A stretch of 64,000 nt of DNA from the NCBI RefSeq assembly GCF_000209165.1, contig NC_009046.1:434001-498000 (forward strand), given 5' to 3'. The notes below the pieces were generated by a model, which saw only the letters and a list, made by a program, of their open reading frames with translations, was not told the origin of the DNA and made no database searches. Below, in pieces: positions 1 through 10,900 of the stretch. Numbering within the stretch: position 1 is the first letter of the stretch; the number at the start of each line of letters is the position of its first letter. The translations under genes were made by a program, and so were the position numbers. The DNA is from Scheffersomyces stipitis CBS 6054 (taxonomy: Eukaryota > Ascomycota > Pichiomycetes > Serinales > Debaryomycetaceae).

Positions 1-1369
1 AGGTCCGAGGGTTTGTCGAAGCATTCGTAAGGTCATTGCCATATTCAATCTTAGAAACAATGGAATCGACAAATGCTTTGTAGTATAATCCCGCCTCTTG
101 TATCATTGCCTTAGGGTTACATTCGTACTCTAAGTTTGTAGTAGGTATCACTCTAATGGGACACGTAGCCTCTTTAGCTATAATATATCGATCCCTGCTG
201 TCGTGAGTTTCGTAATTATAATCGGATGACTTTCCAATGACTCTGGCATCAACACTGTAACTTATGCAAGTATCTATAAATGCCATATCACGGATCTGTG
301 ACTCTCTATTAGCCAAAAGGAGTGAAGGTGCAATTAGACCTCTAGGTATGCCTATACTGGGAGGAACATCCGTATGTCTACTCAAGCTGTGTGGCTCACA
401 GATATCATCCAACAACTTTTGCGGAACTCTAAAGGTGAAGAATCTCTTATATGTTACTCCCGGTTGAAATAAACGCTTCACATCTATGGATAATGCTGTA
501 TTATCGTAAGGGTCAGTTTCACCTTCACACCAATCGTGCGGGTCCCCGTTATCGGTTACAAGTCTATCAATATTTGCGTATGTCCATGAAGCATACAAAT
601 CGGTCATGTTCAAAAATTTAAAAACGTTGACTGGATTTTCTGAGTCGAGGAATCCCTTGTTATTGTCAAGCACAGTTATAACTCCTTCAAATACAATGTA
701 TACCATATCAAACAGAATTGGTTTATCTGACTTGTTGACTATGGTGACATAACCGTGGATATAGTCACCTTGTCTGAATTCTTTATTGGATGGATCGATA
801 ACTGTTGGTTTCATACCAACTTGACACACTTTTTCCGTGACAGTGATTTTCACTTCCAAGTTGGAGCTGACAGCATTATTGGTCTTGGTCAAGTTAGGCA
901 ATTTGTGAGCGTTTGCCAAGATGGTGTTCTCCCAAACCTGAGCCGACTCTTCGTTGAAAGTCAGGGATTCAGTGATGGACAACGGGAATGCTTCTACGCT
1001 GTTGTTCACAGACTCATTCATCGGTGTTTGAAAGCCAAATAATGACAGACTATTTAATGTATTGGAAGTAGTCACAGGGCTAACCTCGTATATGGGTGGA
1101 TCCACTCTGAAATTTTCATCGGTCGGGGTCAAGTTCTTGGAGATAGTCAGCTGGTACATGTGGTAAGAAGGCAAAATATTGTTTATCAATTCGTCTTCTT
1201 CGCCTGCGCTTACTATTGGACTAATGGATATTCCTGAAAACTGCGATTGCAAGTTCATTTCTGAAGTTGCTTCATTTTGCACAGATTCTATAGATGGGAA
1301 GTCCCTCACTTTCGCTATGGGTTTCGGACTCTGGTGGCTATCGTCAGAGTCATTATTTGGTGAAGACAT
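1..1369 (-). CDS. BUL1: Bul1/Bul2-type arrestin-like ubiquitin-ligase adaptor, 3' end missing
   Basis: The ATG is at 1369-1367 and the frame stays open to the left edge, so about 456 residues of the N-terminal part are present and the C-terminus lies outside the window. Bul proteins recruit the HECT ligase Rsp5 to plasma-membrane permeases for ubiquitination and endocytosis. Seen in the sequence: a PPIY motif at residues 91-94, the PPxY type that binds Rsp5 WW domains. It is preceded by a conserved-looking LPSYHMYQLTISKNLTP segment (residues 66-82). It is followed by an arrestin-like beta-rich stretch (RQGDYIHGYVTIVNKSDKPI) and by ASWTYANIDRLVTDNGDP and YKRFFTFRVPQKLLDD, which match the Bul1 N-terminal family as I remember it. 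The choice between BUL1 and BUL2 cannot be made. The first 65 residues are Ser/Glu/Asp-rich and probably disordered. Confidence 0.8.
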   Translation of the reverse strand, partial: MSSPNNDSDDSHQSPKPIAKVRDFPSIESVQNEATSEMNLQSQFSGISISPIVSAGEEDELINNILPSYHMYQLTISKNLTPTDENFRVDPPIYEVSPVTTSNTLNSLSLFGFQTPMNESVNNSVEAFPLSITESLTFNEESAQVWENTILANAHKLPNLTKTNNAVSSNLEVKITVTEKVCQVGMKPTVIDPSNKEFRQGDYIHGYVTIVNKSDKPILFDMVYIVFEGVITVLDNNKGFLDSENPVNVFKFLNMTDLYASWTYANIDRLVTDNGDPHDWCEGETDPYDNTALSIDVKRLFQPGVTYKRFFTFRVPQKLLDDICEPHSLSRHTDVPPSIGIPRGLIAPSLLLANRESQIRDMAFIDTCISYSVDARVIGKSSDYNYETHDSRDRYIIAKEATCPIRVIPTTNLEYECNPKAMIQEAGLYYKAFVDSIVSKIEYGNDLTNASTNPRT

Positions 1370-2390
1370 AATGTGCTGCCGCAATATACATAATATGAAG
1401 TTCTAGACTGCTGTAAGGTGCTAGCAAAGTGCCTTGAAGAACTGAAAAATATATTAGCAACGGTTGTAGTAAAGATGAGCTGAGTGTTTGGATGCAGGGC
1501 TTGGCCGAATAAGGTAATTCGTTGGAACCAAAATCGAAAGGCGCCAGGGTAGCAAGAACCGAATCTTTTTTAGAGGAAAAGAAACCTCCATATCTATGGA
1601 ATAAACGGATGAAGAACTATTTGCTGTTGTATTGGAAAGAGCTGTGAGGCAAAATACGACATATCTTTAGTGGTAAACATTCGTATTTAATTAATGTGCT
1701 GCAAAATTGATCACATGACTACAATTGGGATATAGGTAGATCTCGGTGTTTGATGTTTGAAGAACAGATTGGGCCCAGTTCTTTCTCTTACCGTTACTGT
1801 AATAGCTCACTGCTTTGACTTGTTGCAGAGACAACTTTTCATTCATTCTTGTGTGGCAAGGATCTGTGGTGGCTCAATTGCAATTGAGAAATGCACACTC
1901 ACAGACTCATAGGGTATTCTTTTGCGATTCACAGTTCGTCATTGATTGGGCTTCTCCGCTGCTCGAATCACCTCATACACATACTTAGAATTGCCATTTC
2001 CACACTCTTCTTCCAGCTAGCCTCCTCTTCATCCGCTTGGAGTCATTCTCTGCTTTTTGCACCTGAATGACCTTCACCACTCAGTCTTCAAGCAGTGTGG
2101 TATGTGCACTCTTCGTTAGGCGCGCATTTAGAGAAGAGAGAAATTCCGCGCACTGATAACGAAAAGCTCCACAGTCTTGCGAGAGTTAGCTTTCTTATTT
2201 ATTCCGATCTGACTAATTATTGTCCAGAGCAGCTTCATACATTAGTTATATAGACACACTACTTATTCATTATACTGCCTACTACCGACTACGGCTCGAA
2301 TACTGCTCCAATAGTTTATCAACAGATAAATACTTCTACACCAAGCGGACTTTTTTCTCCAACAAATTCCACACTGGCTTATCTAACTCG
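1370..2390. other. Intergenic, divergent promoters of BUL1-like and GGT genes
   Basis: About 1 kb between two divergent start codons. It must hold both promoters. An open frame runs into the GGT gene from 2220 but has no ATG before 2391. No RNA gene or repeat was recognised. Confidence 0.5.
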
Positions 2391-4361
2391 ATGACTTTAA
2401 ACGAGAAAACCACGCTTCTACAGCACCAACAACAGAGATCTGTACGAGGGTTGCGGTATTTACCAGCAATTCACTTCAAAAGCAGATTCCTTGTAGTATT
2501 AGCAGCCATTATGACCATCTTGGTTATGCACACATTGCTAGTTCTACAAGGAAAACAGCCTCTCCTTGAAGAAAAGATCAAATACATTAAGAGACCAGAC
2601 CCCTATAGGAGTCTTCATAAGATTTTCATCAATGACGACCCCTTACTTGACCGTATTGGTGTACCTACTTTATCTCCACTGGAAGAACATTTACACCTTG
2701 GATCCAAAGCCATGGTTACCAGTGATGTACCTCTTTGTTCTACTATGGGTAAAGATATACTTTTGCTGGGAGGTAATGCGGCTGATGCTGCTGTGACTGT
2801 AGCGCTCTGTATTGGAACTATCAATTCTCACTCGTCTGGTATTGGTGGTGGGGGATTCATAGTTAGTAAACATAAGAACGATTTCATCAGTATCGATGCT
2901 CGTGAAATGGCTCCTAGTGGAGCATTTAAAGACATGTACGGAGACAACTTTGTTCTTTCCAAGATAGGCGGATTGGCAATAGCTGTTCCTGGTGAATTGA
3001 AGGGGTTGTACGAGCTTTTTGTCAGACATGGCTCGGGTAGATTGTCGTGGAAACAATTGCTTGAACCTGTAATTCACTTGAACCGAAATGGATTCCGTTG
3101 CACTAAAGTATTGGAAACAGTCATTGCCATGGAGAACAGTATTGTTTTCTCGCAGGTACCAGAAATCAAGACAAACTGGGACTTTATCTTCAAGAATGAC
3201 GAGACAGTCAAGGAAGGTGACTGGATCAGACGTCCTAACTATGCCAATACGTTAGAACTAATTGCCAACAATGGGTCTTCAGCCGTATTCTATGATCCAG
3301 AAGGACCTATTGTTGGCTCTTTGGTTAAAACTATTAAGCAATTTGGAGGAATCCTCACGAAGGATGATTTCAAGAACTACAAAGTAAATGTAGAACACCC
3401 TATCAATGTTAATCTTACCATCGGAGATAAGGACCTTTCTGTGTATACGGCCAATGGTGTTTCCAGTGGTTTAGCTTTGGTAGCCGGATTGAATTTCTTC
3501 AACGAAGTACATAACAACTCTCAGATCATCAATGATAAGGATGATGTCCTGCTTACGCACAAGCTAGTTGAGAGTTTCAAATGGCTATCTGCTATCAGAT
3601 CGGAGTTTGGTGACGTCAACATCGATAACTACAAGCAAGACTTGATTACCAAGTACACCAGCAAGTCGTGGATCAAGGAGGTATTCGACAAGGGCGAGTA
3701 CTCAGACGAAAGGACGTTTCCCTGGACCAACTACCATCCCAAGTACGAGTTGACTGAGCCTGAAGGTACGTCTCACTTCTCGATTATTGATGAGGAGGAC
3801 AATGCCATTTCCATGACTACTACAGTTAATCTTCTATTCGGCTCTTTAGTCTACGACAACAGCACAGGTATAATTCTTAACAATGAGATGGATGATTTTT
3901 CGCAGCCAAAGGTGCCCAATGCTTTCAACCTAACTCCTTCTATCTACAACTTCATCGGTCCGCATAAAAGGCCGTTATCGTCGACGGCGCCCACGATTAT
4001 TGTAGATAGCGATACCGGGAAGCCGGATCTTTTGATCGGAGCTGCGGGTGGCCTGCGTATTCCTACTGCTGTTTTACAGGCTATCGTGCGTATCTACTAT
4101 GAGCGTAAGCAGCTATTGCACACTATCTCTTTCCCTCGATTACATCATCAGCTCATTCCACGGAATATTATGGTGGAAAACTTTACTGTGTTTGATGATG
4201 AACATGGCCACAACAACATACAGACTGCGTTGTGCAAGTTGGGCCACACTTTCTACGAAAGCGGGTCATTAACGTCAATGAATGGGATTCACCGCAACGG
4301 CGACCATCTAGAAGGAGTCAGTGACTTTTGGCGGAAACGAGGCGAGGCCGATGGATATTAG
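2391..4361 (+). CDS. ECM38: Gamma-glutamyltransferase (glutathione hydrolase)
   Basis: Enzyme of the gamma-glutamyl cycle that cleaves and transfers the gamma-glutamyl group of glutathione; in yeasts it is vacuolar. The product is 656 residues from the first in-frame ATG at 2391; the upstream open frame from 2220 begins with TTG and reads like untranslated leader. One hydrophobic segment at residues 33-52 predicts a type II membrane anchor. Family motifs are GGNAADAAV, GIGGGGF, REMAPSGA, the autocatalytic site EGTSHFSIID with the nucleophile at Thr460, NNEMDDFS, PLSSTAPTI and GGxRIPTAVLQ. The x is an in-frame CTG codon at 4053-4055 where the family has serine (bacterial GGSRI), so the gene supports CUG-Ser decoding. 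The protein should be processed into large and small subunits just before Thr460. Identification is very firm; the symbol follows the Saccharomyces orthologue. Confidence 0.93.
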   Translation: MTLNEKTTLLQHQQQRSVRGLRYLPAIHFKSRFLVVLAAIMTILVMHTLLVLQGKQPLLEEKIKYIKRPDPYRSLHKIFINDDPLLDRIGVPTLSPLEEHLHLGSKAMVTSDVPLCSTMGKDILLLGGNAADAAVTVALCIGTINSHSSGIGGGGFIVSKHKNDFISIDAREMAPSGAFKDMYGDNFVLSKIGGLAIAVPGELKGLYELFVRHGSGRLSWKQLLEPVIHLNRNGFRCTKVLETVIAMENSIVFSQVPEIKTNWDFIFKNDETVKEGDWIRRPNYANTLELIANNGSSAVFYDPEGPIVGSLVKTIKQFGGILTKDDFKNYKVNVEHPINVNLTIGDKDLSVYTANGVSSGLALVAGLNFFNEVHNNSQIINDKDDVLLTHKLVESFKWLSAIRSEFGDVNIDNYKQDLITKYTSKSWIKEVFDKGEYSDERTFPWTNYHPKYELTEPEGTSHFSIIDEEDNAISMTTTVNLLFGSLVYDNSTGIILNNEMDDFSQPKVPNAFNLTPSIYNFIGPHKRPLSSTAPTIIVDSDTGKPDLLIGAAGGLRIPTAVLQAIVRIYYERKQLLHTISFPRLHHQLIPRNIMVENFTVFDDEHGHNNIQTALCKLGHTFYESGSLTSMNGIHRNGDHLEGVSDFWRKRGEADGY

Positions 4362-5012
4362 AATTTGTGCAGAAGTCCAATATCGATTTGATCCTCCGGA
4401 GCGTTATTTTGCCGTGATAGAGAAATTGGATTATTCAATGTAAATAATATTCTAATAGATCAAGTAAAAAATTTCTGCTGGAGTGTAGGACCAATTTTTA
4501 TTTCTGTGGGCTCCAATCACACACTCCGTTTTTTATCAGGATAGCCAGATCATATGTAGATATACCCAAGGAGATGTGCACATTGCACAACATTGGCAGT
4601 TTGCGTAGCATATATACGGACTCATAGATACGAACTACGTAGACACGAATTACAGGCTGAATCATATTTACCATTCTACACCGTGTAAGGTGAATTTATG
4701 AGAGTGCCGTGGAGATGTGAAAGTGTGACAGCAGAAAGATTTTTCATGTACCTACATTCCTTTTAACATCTCTAATATACAATTATTACATTCTACGCTT
4801 ATGATAAGTCTTAAATTTCCCATTCTTAAATTTCCCTTTGTCGGGACGCACAACCAAACCCTAATGAACAATTGGAATGAACAATTAGAATTTCATTTTC
4901 CTGGGGTATTCGGAGCTGACATATGCTGATAATCACCATTTGTCGGACGATTTTAAACTGTAACTATGTGGCGCCGGTATCCGGAGTTGGTAGAGCTACG
5001 GAGTTGAATGAT

Positions 5013-5023
5013 CGGTTCAACGG
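5013..5023 (-). promoter_or_regulatory. Carbon-source-responsive element (CSRE) candidate
   Basis: CGGTTCAACGG is an exact match to CGGNYSRAYGG, the reverse complement of the CSRE consensus CCRTYSRNCCG bound by Cat8/Sip4 in Saccharomyces. It lies about 540 bp upstream of a carnitine acetyltransferase, an expected target in non-fermentative growth. Function is inferred. Confidence 0.5.
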
Positions 5024-5122
5024 GGATTGGAGACCAAATTGGCCAATGAACGCACTGGCGACCCGCATCTGAGTAATATTTTCTGACATGTCGGATTGCC
5101 CCACACTGTATAAACGCTAAAG

Positions 5123-5170
5123 AAAACTCCGAGATGCACGGCCTGTATATAGTGGAATGCTCGGAGTTTT
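5123..5170. repeat. 11-bp perfect inverted repeat in the YAT2-type promoter
   Basis: Arms AAAACTCCGAG (5123-5133) and CTCGGAGTTTT (5160-5170) are separated by 26 nt. Related sequence recurs nearby: CCGGAGTTG at 4981-4989, CGGAGTTG at 4999-5006 and CAACTCCGG at 5292-5300. CGG triplets in inverted order are typical of Zn2Cys6 dimer sites. Confidence 0.6.
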
Positions 5171-5357
5171 GCACCGCAGGCTTGAGCGCCTAACTATGGC
5201 GAATTCCCCAGATTTCACCAATAATGTCCCGCACAATTGTCCCGCTCCTGCAAACAGAACACAGTTACCCGCTCACGATCGCTGAGCAATGCAACTCCGG
5301 TGGTGACGCAGCACTAAAACGAACAAATCTTCTGGGGTAGGCCTCATTTTTCGTGGA

Positions 5358-5363
5358 TATAAA
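5358..5363 (+). promoter_or_regulatory. TATA box candidate for the YAT2-type gene
   Basis: TATAAA about 200 bp upstream of the start codon at 5564, at a usual yeast distance. Confidence 0.4.
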
Positions 5364-5563
5364 TTGCTGATAAATTCCTTGCTTTGGCACACCAACGCTA
5401 TAATGCCCTTGACTTTTATTACTCTTTGGCTGCGTATACATTATATCTACTTCGTACACTGTTAGCTTCACTTTTCCTATCCTTTCTTCTATTTATAGTA
5501 CTTATTTAAGACACCTGCATTTTTTCCCGGTCACCCAATTTTCACTTCTTCATACCAACACAA

Positions 5564-7822
5564 ATGGCTACCTACCAACATCAGGACAGCTTGCAAAAGT
5601 TGCCCATTCCCGACCTCACTGAAACCTGCGCCAACTACCTCAAGGTGTTGAAGCCTTTGCAGACAGAGTCGGAGCACGAGCAAACCGTCAAAGCCGTGGA
5701 GAGCTTCTTGAAAAGCGGCACGGGTAAATACTTGGATCTGGAACTTCGAACTTTTGCCAAAACAAGAAACTCCTACATTGAACAGTTCTGGTACGATGCC
5801 TACTTGAACTACGACAACCCCGTAGTGTTGAACTTGAACCCATTCTTCCTCTTGGAAGACGATCCCTTCAACAACGATAACAATGTCCATAGCAACCCTC
5901 AGATCAAGCGTGCCACCTCGCTTACATTGTCTTCCTTGAAGTTCATCCAGGCTCTCAAGAATGAGACGTTGCCTCCAGACGTATTAAAGAATGGCCAACC
6001 TTTGTGCATGTACCAATATTCCAAACTCTTTGGTGCCTCGAGAATCCCCACTGATGATGGGTGTATCATGCAATCCGACAACAAGTCCAACCACATTGTC
6101 GTCATGAGCAAGTCTCAGTTCTACTGGTTTGATGTATTGGACTCCAAAAACAACATCTTGTTGTCTGAATCTGAGTTGAGTGTCAATTTCACCTCGATTG
6201 TCCAAGACTCGTTGACTACTGATCATGCTGATATTGCCAAGTCTTCTTTCGGAGTGTTGACCACTGAAAACAGAAGAATCTGGGCCAACGTCCGTAACAA
6301 CTTGATTCACAACAACCCCATCAATAATGAGATCTTGTCGATCATCGACTCGGCTCTCTTCATCTTGTGCTTAGACGACATTGAAATCAACGATTTGTCG
6401 GAGTTGTCCAAGAATATGTTGTGCGGCTTGTCGATACTTGACAAGGGTATCCAGGTAGGTACTTGTACCAACAGATGGTACGACAAGTTGCAGATCATCA
6501 TTACCAAGAATGGTAAGGCTGGTATTAATTTTGAACACACAGGAGTTGACGGCCACACCGTATTAAGATTTGTCAGTGATATCTACACTGACTCAATCTT
6601 GTCATTTGCCCAGTCAATCAACACTAACTCTCCTTCCCTCTGGAAGAATACCCGAAAGAACAGCAATGAGATAGAGATCAATGATGACTTAATCACCATT
6701 CCCCGTAAATTGGAATGGGACTTAACTCCAGACTTGTCTCTCGCTCTTAGATTCGGTGAAACCAGATTAAGTGACTTGATCAACCAGAATGAGTTCAGAC
6801 ACTTGGAGTTCAAGAGATATGGTGCATCGTTCATCAAAAAAATGAAGTTCTCCCCAGATGCTTTTGTGCAAATGGCCTTTCAAGCAACATATTATGCATT
6901 GTACGGTAAAGTCGAGTGTACCTATGAGCCAGCTATGACCAAGCATTTCTTCCATGGAAGAACTGAAGCCATCAGAACTGTTTCACAGGAGTCAAACTTG
7001 TATGTCAGAAAGTTTTTTGACTCTCTAATCTCTAATGAAGAGAAGTTGAAATACCTTGCAGAAGCCTGTAACCTGCACTCTAAACAAACAAGATTGTGTT
7101 CGGCTGGTAAAGGTGTGGACAGACATCTTTATGCCTTATTCTGCCTCTGGAAGAGATACCTTGATACTCATGAGGACGAGGAAGATGGTGAATCCACTAA
7201 CATGGATCCAAGAGCCTCTATCTCTACTTTAGTTGACGACGACGATTCTTCGTCTGAAAATACCATCGTGGACCACCATAGCCATGCTAAGGCTCAGAAT
7301 TCGATGGCCAACTTGAAGGTGTTACCAGAAATCTTTGCTGACAATGGCTGGGACAAGCTTAACAACACTATAATCTCTACGTCCAACTGTGGTAACCCTT
7401 CATTGAGATTGTTTGGTTTCGGTCCAGTTTCTGCCAATGGGTTTGGTATTGGTTACATCTTAAAGGATGATTCTATCTCCATCTGTGCTTCTTCCAAACA
7501 TAGACAAACGCAAAGATTCTTGACTACTTTGGAATCATACTTGAATGAGATTGAAACTATGTTCAAGCAAGTGAAGGGAGAAAAGAAAGCTGCTGCTGCT
7601 GTTGCAGCCAAGGCAGCCACTGTCGCTTCGCTTCCTAAGATTGTTCAACCTACTCCAGTCAGCAACTTGTCTAGTTTGTTGGGTGGTTACGGTTACTTCG
7701 ACATGGGTGATGACGATATCAAGTCTAGAGGCCCAAGTCCAGAGTTGCCTTTCTTGAATAGAAACAATAGTGGATTCTCTATTCGTGAAATCGGCAAGAA
7801 GTTACGTTTGTCTGAATACTAG
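5564..7822 (+). CDS. YAT2: Carnitine O-acetyltransferase, Yat2/Ctn3-like
   Basis: Transfers acetyl groups between CoA and carnitine, so that acetyl units made in the cytosol or peroxisome can enter mitochondria during growth on acetate, ethanol or fatty acids. The product is 752 residues with the choline/carnitine acyltransferase fold throughout: N-terminal LPIPDLTETCANYLKVLKPL, the catalytic histidine His325 in INFEHTGVDGH, the STS-type motif in ISTSNCGNPSLRLFGFGP, and GFGIGYILKDDSISI. An acidic low-complexity insert (about residues 536-580) sits before the last part of the domain, as in long Yat2-type enzymes. There is no clear mitochondrial presequence and no C-terminal peroxisomal SKL-type signal (it ends RLSEY), which argues for the cytosolic Yat2 class over Cat2. 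YAT1 remains possible. The upstream CSRE match fits regulation by carbon source. Confidence 0.85.
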   Translation: MATYQHQDSLQKLPIPDLTETCANYLKVLKPLQTESEHEQTVKAVESFLKSGTGKYLDLELRTFAKTRNSYIEQFWYDAYLNYDNPVVLNLNPFFLLEDDPFNNDNNVHSNPQIKRATSLTLSSLKFIQALKNETLPPDVLKNGQPLCMYQYSKLFGASRIPTDDGCIMQSDNKSNHIVVMSKSQFYWFDVLDSKNNILLSESELSVNFTSIVQDSLTTDHADIAKSSFGVLTTENRRIWANVRNNLIHNNPINNEILSIIDSALFILCLDDIEINDLSELSKNMLCGLSILDKGIQVGTCTNRWYDKLQIIITKNGKAGINFEHTGVDGHTVLRFVSDIYTDSILSFAQSINTNSPSLWKNTRKNSNEIEINDDLITIPRKLEWDLTPDLSLALRFGETRLSDLINQNEFRHLEFKRYGASFIKKMKFSPDAFVQMAFQATYYALYGKVECTYEPAMTKHFFHGRTEAIRTVSQESNLYVRKFFDSLISNEEKLKYLAEACNLHSKQTRLCSAGKGVDRHLYALFCLWKRYLDTHEDEEDGESTNMDPRASISTLVDDDDSSSENTIVDHHSHAKAQNSMANLKVLPEIFADNGWDKLNNTIISTSNCGNPSLRLFGFGPVSANGFGIGYILKDDSISICASSKHRQTQRFLTTLESYLNEIETMFKQVKGEKKAAAAVAAKAATVASLPKIVQPTPVSNLSSLLGGYGYFDMGDDDIKSRGPSPELPFLNRNNSGFSIREIGKKLRLSEY

Positions 7823-7983
7823 ACGATATTTATTCATTACATTTCCTTATTTATTAACGTGACAAATACTTTATTTATTTAACAATTAATTTATTCTGAT
7901 TTTATTCGTATTCATTTCTGGTCTGTTATTTATAAATCATTAAAATACATAGCATGTTTCATTCAAGAATCTCAGTCAATTAT

Positions 7984-10900
7984 TTAGATCCCAAAACTTC
8001 CTTGTATGAACGCAGCCCTGAGATTAGCCTTATTTGTAGTTGAATTCTTGTTGTGTTTACCTTGTTTTGGAATGCTCATCATCGTGAAGTCACTAACGCC
8101 ATGCTTACCACCAGAACCAGTGTCACTTGTTGGTCGACTATGCGGAGGAGATATGGGGTGGTGATTGGAAGCTGAAGGGCGATTCAAATAGATGGGCTGC
8201 GGAGCTGGTGTATGGTTAGGATGGTGAATTGGTTCATGGGCAACAGGTTGATATGCTTGGTACTGAGGTTGCAGCAGAAGAGCAGGTGAATGATGAGATG
8301 GTTTCTGCTGCTGAGGAGGATGTGGAAGATATTGCTGAGGATTATGAGGTAGATATTGCTGTGAATATTGCTGGGGGTGTAAGTATTGCTGCGGATGCGG
8401 GAATTGCTGTGGAGGGATTGCCAGATACACTTGACCTTGTGGTTCAGTGTTGGAGTTCAATTTCGTGTGTGACTTTTCTGGAGATCTCAGTTGTGGAGAA
8501 GAACCACGGGATTTATGATATTCAGTAGGAAGAGACAACTGCTCTTGAGAACTGTGGTACATATACTGAGTTGGAGGTACTGGTAAATACTCTTGGGAGC
8601 CATGGTATGCATATTGGGGTTGATAAGGCATTGGTGGGGCCAGAAATGGACTGAAAAAGATTCCATTTTGAACAGCAGGAGAATGTGAAGCCATATTCAA
8701 ATCTAAAGGAGGAGGTACTTGATTGAAAATTGGTTGAGGTGGTGGTAGTGCCATAGTATAGTCAGTTTGCTTTTCATCTGCAACATATGACGTTGGCTTT
8801 TTCTTCTTTTTCTTCTTCTTTTCTTTGTCTTGTGACTTATCTTTAACACGCTTTGGCAGCTCTGGTACTGGAGACATGATAACATCAGGTGGGGCAAAAG
8901 AGCCTGGAGGAGATCTAATTGGAGGGGTTCCAACAGATGCAAATTCTGGAGTATCAGTAAAACCTGCGGCAGCAGCAGCTGCTGCCATGACTTCAGCCAC
9001 CTCCTTCTCTCGCTTCAACTTCTCTTTCTTTTCCTTTCTCATTCTTCTTCTCTCCTTCTTGGCTTCCTTGCTCTCGGCATATTCGGCTTCGAACTTGGAA
9101 TCTAACTTGGCATCTAACTTGTCGTCTAACTTGGGAGTATCAGACGCAAGTTCTGTATCAATTGGATCCTTTGCTTTGTCTAACAGTTGCTCGCTAACTG
9201 GAGAATTCAATTGCTGATGCCTCTCTAACAATTCCATTGGAGACTGGCCCGTACCAGGGACATAGTAATCTTCAAACGGCTCGTCTGATTTGTTCTGTTT
9301 TATCATTTCTTTGCGTTCTTGTTCTGTTGTGTATGAATCAAATGGTTCTTTGAAATCTCCGGTGTTGCTAGAATATTGTGTAACTGGAGTTTGGCAAGGT
9401 TGGCCCAATGACAAACTAGACAGTGGCGCGCTATTGATGTCAAAGTCTGAAGATGGTGGAACTTTTCTTGGAATAGGGACAGTAGAATTGGTTCTGCTTC
9501 TTGTTTGAATGCTGACTTCAGCAATTGAAGTTGTTTCCAAGTAACGTCTATATTCCGAAGCTTCATCGGCGCTGACTTTGCTTGGGTATATGTAGCTCAT
9601 TTGATCGTCCTCAAGGGTAAGCGAACCTACATCCAATTTGTAGTCTTTCTCTTCGAACAGAATATTTGGTAATGGATCGACTGTTTCATCCAAATGCTTG
9701 AAATCCTTTGGAGGAAGCGGAGGCAAAGGCAGGTTCTTTCTTTTGATACTTTCATTGGATGGGTTTCTTGAACGTGGTGGTGTGGTTGTTTGCACTGGTT
9801 CCAATTTGAAATGCTTGAGATATTCATCTGAAGACATGGTTTGTTCAGAAATGATTATCCATTTCTGGAAGCCTTTTAAGTCTGATTCCATGACTAACGA
9901 ACGACCAAAAATCTTTTTGAATTCTGTAGATTGGTCTGATCCCAAAGTGGATAACCATGTCCAAATATAGAAATCCTGTAAAGTTACATCGTAGACTGAA
10001 ACCTGAGAGAAGAGTGGTATGTTGTCATCGATCTCAGGTTGTGATTTGGGCCATCCAGGGTACAATTCATACTTGGACTCAATCGAATCATCGGTTAATC
10101 TTCCGAGAACTCTTCTTGATTCTTCAGTAAGACCTCTCACAATATCATCTGTTGAATCTTTCTTGAAAATGTTCTTAAGAATCGTATAGTTTTCGATGGA
10201 GAGGAACGCGTCCTTTTTGTCAAAGGAAAGCGTGTGTCTTACTTTGGAGAGTAACTCGTACACATTGGAAGATGGACGTGTAGATTTGACTACTACGCAT
10301 GGGATGGTGATCATGGACTTGAGTGTACGGCCAGTATCTTCGGAAGGTGGGTATGCTGTTGTTATGAGAAGCGATTGCAATGCCTTGGGCAACTTCAAAG
10401 TTTCTGCATCATTTTCAGGCAACATGGCACGTAAGAAAGAAAGCAAAAGATGAAACAAAGCATTGCCGGATGATTTCCAAGCTTCAACTCCCTGGATAAA
10501 ATTGAACTCCTGGTTGATGGTAGCATCATAGAAGGCAGATTTTGAGAGTTTGGACGTGGGGTTGAAGGCCCAAATGGACGCCATTTTGGTGACCTTTCTT
10601 CCACTTAAATAGTTGTACTGTGAATTTGAAGTGATACTGATTAACAAGTCAAGAAAATCATACACAATTGAGGCATGAGCTGGCGAGCTGAGACACTTTG
10701 GCATAATGGACAAGAATGCATTTTTGGGGTAGCCAGCCTCTCTCTCCCTTCTTCTATATTCCAAATATACATCCCAGCCGATGATCTCGTTGTTAGGCAA
10801 TCTTGACCACATGTACTTCAAGGCACATATCAAAGTGAACTCATCGTACAGCTGTATAATAATGAGCGCATGGTTTTCGTCATGGTCTACGTCAATGAGC

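Larger units (their letters stand above)
4362..5563. other. Intergenic, promoter of the carnitine acetyltransferase gene
   Basis: About 1.2 kb between the GGT stop and the YAT2-type start. It holds a CSRE match (5013-5023), CGGAGTT-type repeats between 4981 and 5300 including an 11-bp inverted repeat, and a TATA box (5358-5363). No supportable ORF is seen. Confidence 0.5.

Noticed and set aside
2220..2390. N-terminal extension of gamma-glutamyltransferase
   Set aside because: Begins with TTG and lacks an ATG before 2391; the extension looks like leader sequence and the anchor helix fits better near the N-terminus.
8229..8528. 99-codon plus-strand frame opposite MSB1
   Set aside because: Lies opposite the Gln/His/Pro-rich tail and reflects its repeated codons.
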